Shown piece by piece: positions 40,490 through 49,600 of a stretch of 51,732 bases of DNA. Each line of letters starts with the position of its first letter. Position 1 is the first letter of the stretch. Under the pieces are notes generated by a model. That model was not told the DNA's origin. It did not search any database and worked only from the letters and a program-made list of their open reading frames with translations. Both the position numbers and the translations under genes were made by a program. Origin of the DNA: a virus. Where the stretch lies: IMG/VR virus record IMGVR_UViG_3300047994_000018, positions 1 through 51,732 of that record; one strand, 5' to 3'.

Positions 40490-40718
40490 AAACTTCATTC
40501 AATCAAACGTTTGGGCAGAACGCATAGGTTGCGCCGAATTCGTTGAATGTCACGTCTGCGATTCATTAGGCGTCGTTTCTGTGTACGCGATAGGTGTCGA
40601 CACAGACATCGTCGGTTTCAAACGCACGTTCGCATGTGACGCGTGTCAACATTGTTGCGATTCACCCGCGTTTGTGAAATTGATTGACCGACCGATTGAA
40701 CCTGCATATCGTGACTGA
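40482..40718 (+). CDS. small zinc-binding protein
   Basis: 78 residues from ATG 40482; ATGs at 40470 and 40476 are also in frame, since the sequence ATGACGATGACGATG offers three starts. ECHVCD and FACDACQHCC are two Cys clusters. Overlaps terS by eight bases. Function unknown. Confidence 0.55.
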   Translation: MNENFIQSNVWAERIGCAEFVECHVCDSLGVVSVYAIGVDTDIVGFKRTFACDACQHCCDSPAFVKLIDRPIEPAYRD

Positions 40719-41034
40719 AGACAACGACGTGACGCATGACGACTTTGATGAAAAAATGCGCGTAAACAACAATGACGCACGCATTCAACGTTTGCAAGAC
40801 GAACAAAGAATGAAACGCGAATTACAAGAAAAAGCGCGTCGTTTGTTAGACGCAGCAGGTCTTAACGACATCGACATTGAATGTCATTACGCAATCAGCG
40901 AAACAGGTCTTGCACAACTTCGTGTCGACTATCAATGCAGATTGTCACGACACGCAGAAGTTGCACCAGTTTTTGACGGTTTAATCATGGTCTTACTAAA
41001 AGAAGAAGAAATACACAACATCACGTTAGATTGA
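40711..41034 (+). CDS. small helical protein, unknown
   Basis: 107 residues from GTG 40711, overlapping the previous gene. A long charged helix (RIQRLQDEQRMKRELQEKARRLL) followed by a small beta domain. Not recognised. Confidence 0.55.
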   Translation: MTEDNDVTHDDFDEKMRVNNNDARIQRLQDEQRMKRELQEKARRLLDAAGLNDIDIECHYAISETGLAQLRVDYQCRLSRHAEVAPVFDGLIMVLLKEEEIHNITLD

Positions 41035-41038
41035 ACGC

Positions 41039-41308
41039 ATGGAATCAAAGCCAATCAGCGTTCGAATGAACGATGTCACAAGTCGACTTTTAGACGAAGC
41101 GTGCGAACGTCTTGATTGCACACGCACAGACTTCATCGTCGCAGCAGTCGAATGGGCATTAGAACGCGAAAACGAACCGCATACGCCTGCGCAAGTGCAA
41201 AACGCAGCGATGGTCATCGACATGCGCGGTCGCGTAAAAATGCCGAAAGGTCGAACGATGCCTTTAATTCGACAACTGCCGCGTTCATCAGGTGGTCGTT
41301 ATCGTTAG
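41039..41308 (+). CDS. ribbon-helix-helix DNA-binding protein
   Basis: 89 residues. PISVRMNDVTSRLLDEACERL and CTRTDFIVAAVEWALERE show the RHH strand-helix-helix pattern. A basic C-terminal tail follows. It sits between terS and terL and may regulate the packaging operon or help recognise DNA. Confidence 0.65.
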   Translation: MESKPISVRMNDVTSRLLDEACERLDCTRTDFIVAAVEWALERENEPHTPAQVQNAAMVIDMRGRVKMPKGRTMPLIRQLPRSSGGRYR

Positions 41309-43067
41309 ACAAGAAATTCTTCTTGCGCGTCAACTTGCGCAACTAGACGATGACGCATTCGCAAATGAATGGGAACGTCAAACATCGTCGACGCGACGCG
41401 CGTTAAGTGAAGAACTGTTATCACTTAAACGTCGATTAGAAGACCCAACACCGGGGTCGCTTGCGAAACGACTTGACTCTATGACTGTGCAAACATCTGC
41501 GCTTGATTTGATTGACGCGCACATGATTCAAGTGCGCGACGCGATTCAAGTCATGTACGACAGACGTCATCGTTACGCAGAACTAATGCATCAAGGCGTG
41601 TCTGACGACGTCGCGATTGAACAATCTGCGCGCGAAATCGCATCACGAGGTATTCAACGAATGATGTTGTCGATGCCGCCGCAAGAAGGAAAATCAGAAC
41701 GCATCACAGTCGTCGGCGTCTTATGGTTACTTCGACAATTCCCGATGTTGCGCGTAGGCATCGTAAGTTACGACGGCGAAAAAGCGTCAGAATTCAGTCG
41801 CAAGATTCGCAACTACATCGAAACATTCGACGGTTCAAACGGCGTCATGGACTTAGGTCTTCGTCTGATGAAAGACCAGAAAGCGTTGTCGCGATTTTCG
41901 ATTGTCACAGGTGGAAGTGTCTACGCAATCGGCATCGGTGGTGGTCTTACAGGTCGCGCACTTGACTTGTTAGTGATTGATGACCCTGTTAAAGACATGC
42001 GCGCAGCCGATTCAATCTTGTTGTCATATCAAGCATGGGATTGGTGGCAAACAGTTGCGCGACCACGACTTGCACCGGGCGCGCCTGTTATTGAAGTTGC
42101 GACACGTTGGAGCGAACTTGACTTAGGCGGTCGTTTCATCGCGAAACAAAAAGAAGACGAAAAACAAGGCGCAAAAAACTACGACAAGTGGGTCGTCATC
42201 AATATTCCTGCGCAAGCCGAATACGACTCAAATGCGGGTGAATCAGACATTCTAGGTCGCGACGTCGGTGAATTCATGGTTTCAGCGCGAGGTCGCACAC
42301 GCGCACAATGGGAAACAACAAAACAAGCAACTGCAAATCGTCTTTGGTACGCGTTGTTTCAAGGCAAGCCAACACCAGATGTCGGCGATGTTTTAATGAA
42401 AGAATGGTGGCGTCGTTACGACGAATTACTTGTCACGCAACAAGTCGACGGCACGTTTCGCATCAACGGTGGTTGGCAACTATCACAATCATGGGACTTC
42501 ACTTTCAAAGACAAGAAGACATCTGACTTCGTCGTCGGTGGTTTATGGGCACGCAAAGGTGCAGATTCGTATTTGATTTACGTCGTGCGCGCGCGATTGT
42601 CGTTCACTGCATCGATTGACGCGATGCGACGCATGACACGATTATTCCCACAAGCGAAGAAAAAATACGTCGAAGTCAAAGCGAACGGTGACGCAATCGT
42701 CGACACGTTGCGTCACGAAATTGCGGGCATCATCGAAGTGACACCTGACCAGTCGAAGACGACGCGCGCGATTGCGGTGTCGCCTTTCGTACGAAGCGGC
42801 AATTTCTACATACCGACGATTGCGGTGGCGACGTCGTTTCAAGAAATCGCGTGGTCGCCTGATGACTTCATTTACGAATGCACGTCTTTCCCGAACGGTC
42901 AAAACGATGACCAAGTTGATATGTTCAGTCAATACGCAAAAATGGAATACATCGAAAAGTACGGCGGCGTAATGTTATCGCCTGTGAATACGACGAAGAA
43001 GTCTAAAATAAACGCAGGTCAATCTGAAATGGCAAAACGAATCGCAAAGAAAGGTTCAACATCATGA
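41292..43067 (+). CDS. terL: terminase large subunit
   Basis: 591 residues from GTG 41292, a start without a good ribosome binding site. Walker A-like SMPPQEGKSER (PPQEGKS at 129-135), Walker B LLVIDDPVKD, and an ATRWSELDLGGRFIAK coupling segment make the ATPase domain. The C-terminal nuclease has QSWDFTFKDKKTSDF, then KANGDAIVD and NGQNDDQVDMFSQYAKM with the acidic residues of an RNase H fold. It packages DNA into proheads through the portal. Confidence 0.9.
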   Translation: MVVIVRQEILLARQLAQLDDDAFANEWERQTSSTRRALSEELLSLKRRLEDPTPGSLAKRLDSMTVQTSALDLIDAHMIQVRDAIQVMYDRRHRYAELMHQGVSDDVAIEQSAREIASRGIQRMMLSMPPQEGKSERITVVGVLWLLRQFPMLRVGIVSYDGEKASEFSRKIRNYIETFDGSNGVMDLGLRLMKDQKALSRFSIVTGGSVYAIGIGGGLTGRALDLLVIDDPVKDMRAADSILLSYQAWDWWQTVARPRLAPGAPVIEVATRWSELDLGGRFIAKQKEDEKQGAKNYDKWVVINIPAQAEYDSNAGESDILGRDVGEFMVSARGRTRAQWETTKQATANRLWYALFQGKPTPDVGDVLMKEWWRRYDELLVTQQVDGTFRINGGWQLSQSWDFTFKDKKTSDFVVGGLWARKGADSYLIYVVRARLSFTASIDAMRRMTRLFPQAKKKYVEVKANGDAIVDTLRHEIAGIIEVTPDQSKTTRAIAVSPFVRSGNFYIPTIAVATSFQEIAWSPDDFIYECTSFPNGQNDDQVDMFSQYAKMEYIEKYGGVMLSPVNTTKKSKINAGQSEMAKRIAKKGSTS

Positions 43068-43525
43068 ACGAAGAAGTCTTTCGCGCGAAAGCACAAATCA
43101 TCGCAGCATTCGCGAGTGGCCCCGCAATCATGATTGTTGACGACATTGAACGTGACGCGCGCATTGCGTCGATGCTCGCGTTGGTGGAAATGGAGGCAGA
43201 AGTCTGTCAACTAAACAATGAGACTATGCAAATAACTACGAAGTCGACTTTGACAAGTGAACCGCGACCGATAACGTCAATCGCAAAGTCAGACACGTCG
43301 TTATTCGGAAAAGAAATTCACATGAGTCAATCAAACGTTCGTCTTCGTTGGGGCGAACTTGTCGAATGGTTAAGAACGCACCCAAACTCAGTGCAAGTCT
43401 TGCGATACGACAGACATCACACTGCAATTGTGACTGCGTCACGACAACGCGAATATTATCGTGACATCGACTTCATGGTCGAAAAAGACGGTCTAGAAGG
43501 CGTTTTAACGCTGACGAAATCGTGA
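43064..43525 (+). CDS. unknown protein after terL
   Basis: 153 residues, ATGA overlap with terL. The first 45 residues are helical and acidic. The C-terminal 70 residues form an alpha/beta unit (LRWGELVEWLRTHPNSVQVL, YYRDIDFMVEKDG). Its stop lies inside the 32-bp repeat. Not recognised. Confidence 0.55.
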   Translation: MNEEVFRAKAQIIAAFASGPAIMIVDDIERDARIASMLALVEMEAEVCQLNNETMQITTKSTLTSEPRPITSIAKSDTSLFGKEIHMSQSNVRLRWGELVEWLRTHPNSVQVLRYDRHHTAIVTASRQREYYRDIDFMVEKDGLEGVLTLTKS

Positions 43526-43548
43526 ATCGTCTTACACACATTTATCGG
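43517..43548. repeat. 32-bp dispersed repeat, copy 2
   Basis: 31 of 32 bases match 39741-39772. Here it overlaps the end of gene 43064 and runs into the leader of the gene at 43599, followed by an AT-rich TATATTTCTTTCTATTCT stretch that may hold a -10. Confidence 0.85.
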
Positions 43549-43598
43549 CTATATTTCTTTCTATTCTCACGTAGTCGTCAATCAACGAAGGAGATTCA

Positions 43599-44015
43599 AT
43601 GTCCATCATCAACCCCAACCCTCTCGGTTCAAGCCTTGACACCGTCGAACAAATCATGGCGTTCATCAACGACTTGGGTGGTGGCAACGCGCTCGCACCG
43701 CTGTTGGCCGTCGTCAACAACGCGCCTAACGCGCCTACGTTCACCACGGCCACGTTGGTCAGTGGAACCGCGCAACAGAACACCTCAACCGCAAAGGCGA
43801 AGTATTACATCGGCATCAACGGTGGAACCGCCGGAACCGTCAAGGTTGACATTGGCCCGACCAGCGGTGTTGCCGACAACCTGATTCCTGCCACGGCAGC
43901 GAACGCTGTTGCTTCACAAACGCTGGTCATTGACGTACCGGCTGGTTGGTACATCAAGGTCACAGTGACCGTCGCCACCATTGTCGCAAACACGGTCGTC
44001 GCGACAGGTATTTAA
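43599..44015 (+). CDS. putative virion decoration/surface protein, high expression
   Basis: 138 residues with a strong GAAGGAGATTCA ribosome binding site and a long leader of its own. A short N-terminal helix precedes a beta-rich body (KYYIGINGGTAGTVKVDIGP; TLVIDVPAGWYIKVTVTVAT) that suits a head decoration or fibre protein. Codons are strikingly biased to ACC, GCC and AAC compared with neighbours. This fits strong expression or recent transfer. No family recognised. Confidence 0.55.
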   Translation: MSIINPNPLGSSLDTVEQIMAFINDLGGGNALAPLLAVVNNAPNAPTFTTATLVSGTAQQNTSTAKAKYYIGINGGTAGTVKVDIGPTSGVADNLIPATAANAVASQTLVIDVPAGWYIKVTVTVATIVANTVVATGI

Positions 44016-44021
44016 TTCATC

Positions 44022-44342
44022 GTGACAACGATGATTCGTGATGTGCACCCAGCCGAAGTTGTGTTCAACGACGGTCGCATTCTTACGAAGTGTCGCGTCT
44101 TTTTGACAAGTGAACGCATCATCATCTGGCGCGAAAACGTCGAAAAGAAACAACCTGAAAAGATATTCGATGAAGTGTTTCGACACACTGACGCGCGCGC
44201 ATCGCGCAACACGTTAGGTTCGAACGAACGCATCGAAGTCTTCGGCGCAGACTTCACGTGTGTCATCAACAAAGGTCACGGTTGCAACTGCGGTTCATCA
44301 TTGAAAGCACTTGCGACGCCGATTTCGTGGTTCGCACAATAA
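44022..44342 (+). CDS. conserved small phage protein
   Basis: 106 residues from GTG 44022; ATG 44031 is an alternative. Beta-rich N-terminus (VVFNDGRILTKCRVFLTSERI), and a C-terminal GHGCNCGSSLKALATPISW motif that is often seen in small actinophage proteins of unknown role. Likely zinc- or metal-binding through the Cys pair. Confidence 0.6.
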   Translation: MTTMIRDVHPAEVVFNDGRILTKCRVFLTSERIIIWRENVEKKQPEKIFDEVFRHTDARASRNTLGSNERIEVFGADFTCVINKGHGCNCGSSLKALATPISWFAQ

Positions 44343-44349
44343 ATGCGCG

Positions 44350-44378
44350 TTGTAAGACAAATGATTCGCTACTGTATT
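44350..44378 (+). promoter_or_regulatory. putative promoter for the second fibre operon
   Basis: TTGTAA at 44350-44355, a 17-bp spacer and TGTATT at 44373-44378, in the 64-bp gap before gene 44407. Confidence 0.4.
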
Positions 44379-44406
44379 GCATTGAGCCGTTGAAAGAGGT
44401 CGTCGC

Positions 44407-45729
44407 GTGAACTTCACGAACTTTGCGAAATCGCAGATTGTAGTTGCGCCTGACCCCGCCACTGAAGGCACGACATTCACGATTACAACAGGCGACGGTG
44501 ATTTGAAATTCCCTGAAGCGCCTTTCAATCTCACGTGTTTCCCGCCCGGTGTATCTGCGAATTATTACAACGCAGAAATCGTGTCAGTCAACAATCGCAC
44601 TGGTGACGTCTTCACGTTTTCACGTCAAGCAGAAAATTCATTGTCGCAAGACATCGGTGCAGGCTGGCAAGTTCAAATCGGCGTCACAGCAGGTCTTCTA
44701 ACAAGTCTCGAAGGCGCACAAGGCTCGCAAGGTGCACCTGCGAAATACAACTTACAAATGACAATCGTCTTCCAAAATAACGGTTGGCACACTGGCGTTC
44801 AAGAAGCAATTTGTCAATTCAACGAAGGCAACGATGGCGGTTCTTTCGCAGTCGGTGATTACGTCACAATCACTGACGGTACGAACTACATCATTGCGCA
44901 AATCACAAATTTCACAGTCAACAACAATGTGTGGACATTCATTTACGACGGTTTAATATCATACGGTTCAGGTTCTTTTACTGTCGCGAATATCTTGTTG
45001 ACAGGTCAACCCGGTCTTCAAGGCGCGCAAGGTGCAAACGGTACAAATGGCGCGCAAGGGTCACAAGGCGCAACAGGTTCAAACGGTGCACAAGGCGCAG
45101 CAGGCGCAAATGGCCCGCAAGGCCCGCAGGGAAGTGTCGGCGCGACAGGCCCGCAAGGCCCGCAAGGTTCAGGTGCAGTCGGTTTCGCACCAGTCGCAGG
45201 AAATTATTACCCTGTCGACGCAGGTTCATTCACTGACGTTTCATTCGCAAACGGTCAGTTGTACGCAGTGCCTTTTTCACTTTCGGTCGCACACACGTTC
45301 ACGCAAATCGCAGCGTTCGTCAACACGGCAGGCGGCACAGGCGCAGTTCTTCGCATGGGCATCTATTCAGACAACGGTGGCACACCAGTCGGCGGTGCAT
45401 TAGTTCTTGACGCAGGCACAATCGCAGCAACAACAAACGGACAACGTCTTGAAGTAACAATCAATCAGACATTGCAACCCGGCAATTACTGGATTGCGTG
45501 CGTCACGCAAGGCGGTGCATCGCCAGTGCCGCAAGTGCAAGCATCAAGTGGTTCGAACAATTCAATCATGGGCGTTGCTGACCCTTACAGCGGCGCATCA
45601 AGCAGCGCAGGTTTCTATTCGACTGCGACAACGTACACAGGTGCGTTGCCTTCGACGTTTCCCGCCGCGAGTCCTTGCAATGGCGCGGCGGGTCAAGCAT
45701 CTGCCCCATCTGTTTTCATTCGAGCGTAA
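44407..45729 (+). CDS. second collagen-like fibre protein
   Basis: 440 residues from GTG 44407 with AGAGG upstream. Residues 1-100 and 110-195 are beta-rich domains around a short EGAQGSQGAP joint. Residues about 201-258 are Gly-X-Y repeats (GANGTNGAQGSQGATGSNG). The C-terminal 180 residues form a jelly-roll-like domain (YPVDAGSFTDVSFANGQLYA, LRMGIYSDNGGTPVGGALVL) ending in a Ser/Ala-rich strand. It lies among the packaging genes, away from the tail operon, so it could be a capsid-attached fibre. Confidence 0.65.
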   Translation: MNFTNFAKSQIVVAPDPATEGTTFTITTGDGDLKFPEAPFNLTCFPPGVSANYYNAEIVSVNNRTGDVFTFSRQAENSLSQDIGAGWQVQIGVTAGLLTSLEGAQGSQGAPAKYNLQMTIVFQNNGWHTGVQEAICQFNEGNDGGSFAVGDYVTITDGTNYIIAQITNFTVNNNVWTFIYDGLISYGSGSFTVANILLTGQPGLQGAQGANGTNGAQGSQGATGSNGAQGAAGANGPQGPQGSVGATGPQGPQGSGAVGFAPVAGNYYPVDAGSFTDVSFANGQLYAVPFSLSVAHTFTQIAAFVNTAGGTGAVLRMGIYSDNGGTPVGGALVLDAGTIAATTNGQRLEVTINQTLQPGNYWIACVTQGGASPVPQVQASSGSNNSIMGVADPYSGASSSAGFYSTATTYTGALPSTFPAASPCNGAAGQASAPSVFIRA

Positions 45730-46338
45730 ATGCTCGGTAGCGACTACTTAGGAGCCGATTATCTCGGCGGTTCAGGCAACAGTGAACTTGTCGTCGCGAC
45801 GCGTGCATTTGTTTCAGTTCAAGGCACAGTTTTAAACGCAGACGGTTCAGCGGCAGAAGGTTTCATTTTGTTGCGACCGACTGATGAAAGTGTTGACTTG
45901 ATGAATTTGATTTCATCACAATCAATCGCGGGCACATTCGATTCACAAGGTCGCATCTGCGCACTTAACGGTCTTGCATTAGAAGTTCTTTCAAGTGACG
46001 AGCCTTCACCGACTGGCGTTCAATACATCTGCACGTTGAGCTTGTCAGGTCAAATCGTTCGCGAATTCAACATTGTCGTGTCGTTGAACGCAACGTCGAA
46101 TGACGCGCACGCATCGTTGACGATGTCATCGAACATCATCACACTTGGTGACTTAATCGCGTGCGACGCAATGATTGGTCAATATATAAGTGGTTACGGA
46201 ATTTCTTCTAACGCGACTGTGACTGCGTACGACGCAATGTTGAACACGATTGCGATTTCTGCGTCTGCGAACACGACTGGCATTTCGACAGTCACGATTG
46301 GCGGCGTTCTTGATTTCACGACGGTCGTGCCTTCATGA
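45730..46338 (+). CDS. beta-rich virion-associated protein
   Basis: 202 residues starting right after the fibre stop. LGSDYLGADYLGG at the N-terminus, then strands resembling an Ig or carbohydrate-binding fold (FVSVQGTVLNADGSAAEGFI). The C-terminus is Thr/Ser/Ala-rich. Likely a partner of the fibre at 44407, or a chaperone for it. Not recognised. Confidence 0.5.
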   Translation: MLGSDYLGADYLGGSGNSELVVATRAFVSVQGTVLNADGSAAEGFILLRPTDESVDLMNLISSQSIAGTFDSQGRICALNGLALEVLSSDEPSPTGVQYICTLSLSGQIVREFNIVVSLNATSNDAHASLTMSSNIITLGDLIACDAMIGQYISGYGISSNATVTAYDAMLNTIAISASANTTGISTVTIGGVLDFTTVVPS

Positions 46339-46685
46339 ATGCGAATCTTTTGTTCATCGTTCTTTCATTTGCAGTTCATCGCGTCACGCGCATCATCACG
46401 ACAGACGCAATCTTCATTCGCGTTCGTGACTTCTTTCTAAAGAAATCAAGCGTCAAGTTCGTCAAACAAGACTTTCAAGGTCGCATCACAGACGAACAAC
46501 TTCGATTGAAGAAAGTTTTGCCTTGGTCATGGTTTCACGAACTTGTCAACTGCAACTGGTGCACATCAGTATGGGTTGGTTTTGTCGCAAGCATCATTTT
46601 TTATCGTCACTTAGGTTGGCTTGACACAATCGCACTTGCACTTGCATTGTCGAGCATTTCAAGCATCGTCAGCGAGCATCTGTAA
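46335..46685 (+). CDS. DUF1360-like membrane protein
   Basis: 116 residues. An N-terminal hydrophobic stretch (LLFIVLSFAVHRVTRIIT), a central charged segment, then ELVNCNWCTSVWVGFVASII and LALALSSISSIVSEHL. The C-x-W-C-x-S-V-W-V-G pattern is the hallmark of small DUF1360-type phage membrane proteins. Their function is not established. The stop overlaps the portal start (TAATG). Confidence 0.65.
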   Translation: MNANLLFIVLSFAVHRVTRIITTDAIFIRVRDFFLKKSSVKFVKQDFQGRITDEQLRLKKVLPWSWFHELVNCNWCTSVWVGFVASIIFYRHLGWLDTIALALALSSISSIVSEHL

Positions 46686-49600
46686 TGGCAAAACAATCTG
46701 TACCGCAGACGAAACGTATTCGCGTATTAACTGCATCTGCGACGCGATTGAATCTTCGCAACAACGCAGAAGTCGCGCGACTTCGCGCAGTTCGTCAAGA
46801 CTGGCAACTTGATTCATTCACTTTTCGCGCAACAATTGGTGAAATTCGTTTCGCAGTCAACTTTCTTGCGAATTGTGCTGCGCGAATGCGCGTGTACGTT
46901 GCTGCGTTGCCGTTAAATATGCCTTCTGATATGCCGCAAGAAATCACTGACGTGAAAGATTGCCCGCCTGAAATACTTGACGCGTGTGAAAACGCAATGC
47001 GCGACTTAGGCAACGGTCGCATCGCGATGTCAAGCATCATGAAGTCGTTGTCGACAAACATGTCACTACCCGGTGAAGCATTCTTATTGGGCCAAACTGA
47101 CAAAACTACTGGCGTCAACACGTATTCGATTCGAAGTGTTTCTGAAATAGTTGTCTACAACAACGAAACAATGTTGCGCGAATCACCGACAGATTCTTCA
47201 GGCACATTAGGTCTAACGAAACTTGACATGGATTTCACTTTTATTTCGCGCATGTGGCAAGAAGACCCTGAATATCGATTACTTGCTGATTCACCAATGA
47301 AAGCAATTCAAAACGAATGTGAAGCACTTTTAATTCTTCGACGCATGATTCGCGCAACTGGTCGTTCGCGTCTTGCAGGTCGCGGCATTCTTGCAGTGCC
47401 TGATGAAGTGTCAATCGTGTCGAACAACGACAACAATGAAGACCCGTTATCTGACCCATTTATGGAAGACCTCGCTGATGCGATGATGACGCCTATAGAG
47501 AATGAAGGCGACGCAAGTGCGGTTGTACCAATCGTCATGCGCGGCCCGGGTGAACATCTTGACAAAATTCGTTTGATTGAATTAGGCGGTATCTTCGACG
47601 CAGAAGCACGCGCAAATCGTGACGAACTTGTCGGTGTCATCGCGACGACGCTTGACTTGCCGAAAGAGGTAATTCAAGGCATCGCAGACTTAAATCACTG
47701 GTCAGCGTGGCAAGTCGACGACAACACGTTTCGTCATCATGTTGAACCGCACGTGCAAGTTCTTGTGTCGTGTTTGACGTCTGCATTTTTGCGACCTTAT
47801 ATTGAAACGACGAACTTGCCTGACAACGTCAAAGCCGCGTGGATTCCTCGTTTGATGTTCTGGTACGACGCAACTGAACTTGTGACGCACCCTGACCGTA
47901 TGGCGAACGCAACTGCGTTGCATGATGCGATTGTCATTTCAGACGAAGCGTATCGAAACGTCGGTGGTTTCACAGACGAAGACGCGCCAAGTGCGACAGA
48001 AATCGAACTGCGCATGATTCGTACGATGCGTCAATGGCCTGCGAATGTCGTCATGGCACTTCTTCACGCGTTAGACCCTGCGCTTGCAGTTCTTCCAATG
48101 ACAGGGCCACCTGCGTTGCCCGGTATTGATTCGACTGGTGTCGTCGCACCGATTGCACCGACTGCGACGACATCAAATGAAGATACGTCTGTTTCAAGTG
48201 AACCGCTCGAGACGACTGCGCCTACAAATGAAGGCCCACCGATACCGTCAGGAATGACGTCTTCTGATGATGACGCTTCGATTACTGCGTCGATGATTCT
48301 TCAATCTTTAAACGCAGACGGTCGTCGTGAACTTCTTGCGTCATTGCGTCGACACGTCGCGCCGAAGAAACCGACGCCTAGTGCGAAGTCAATTGAACTA
48401 TCACGCAAAATGACGATGATTGACCGTGATTTGCGTGCACGATTGACTGTCTTGTGCAATAACGAAATGTTGCATCACTTAGGCAAAGCAGGCGCAAAGA
48501 TGCGCGCGAAAGTTGCGAAGAACGAATCATTGCGCAAGAAGATTGCGATGACGCGCAACGAACACGTTCTTGCAGTTTTGGGTCTTGACACAATCACAGC
48601 ATCAGGTCTTACAGCAAGCGGTCTTATGCAAAACGATTGGGAATCGTTGCACGAACAATATCTAGCAATGACACAACAAGCACAAGAACAAGCGTTGAAA
48701 ATCGCAACGCAACTAGGCGGGCTGGACGAATCAGCAGCGCAAGAAACTGCGCAATACTTCGGTTCGTCATCAGCAGCAGGTTGGTCAGTTCTTAAAGATT
48801 CAATGAATTCACTTGCAGTGAATTTGCCGAATACGACGAATCCAAACATGACGAGTGACGAACTGATTGATGCGTTGAATCCTGACACGATGGTTCCAAC
48901 TGGCGTTGTTCGCGCATCGTTAGCAGTCGCAGGCGGCACAGCAGCGCAAGACTTAGGAACAATTGTCACAAAATCAGGCGCAGAAGTCGCAGCGATTCCG
49001 TTAGGCATTCCAGTTGGCGGCATCGCAACAGGCGCAACTATCAAGAATCTTCTAACGTCAAACGGCGCAACGCACTATTCGTATCAATGGGAACACGGCC
49101 CGTCAGTGAACGTGTTTCAACCGCACGACGACTTGAACGGTTACACATTCACATCATTCACAGATGACGGTCTTGCAAACACGACAGACTTCCCGAACAA
49201 TTCGTATTACTTACCGGGTGACCACTTAGGTTGTCTTTGCGATGTAACCCCACTTTGGGTATCTGCGCAAGATGTGCAAGACGCAATAGGCAATTCAATG
49301 ATTGACGATTCGTTTGAACCGACTGATGAAGACCTCGCAGAAGCAGCACAAGGCGCACAAGCAGCGAAGACTGCGCAGATACTTGCGCAAATCGACAAAG
49401 AAATGCCGAACGCGATTGCGAACGCAAAAGAATCAGTAACGAGTTTTGTCAATACGAAAGTTGGGCTTTTAAGCACGAAGACATTCGGTTCAAGTGGTGT
49501 GAGCGAAGCAGAACTTGCTGACAACGAATTGAACAACAATCTTGGCTTGATGCACAAGTGGGTCAACGGCATCGGAAGCCCTGTCGGTATCGAAGCGGAA

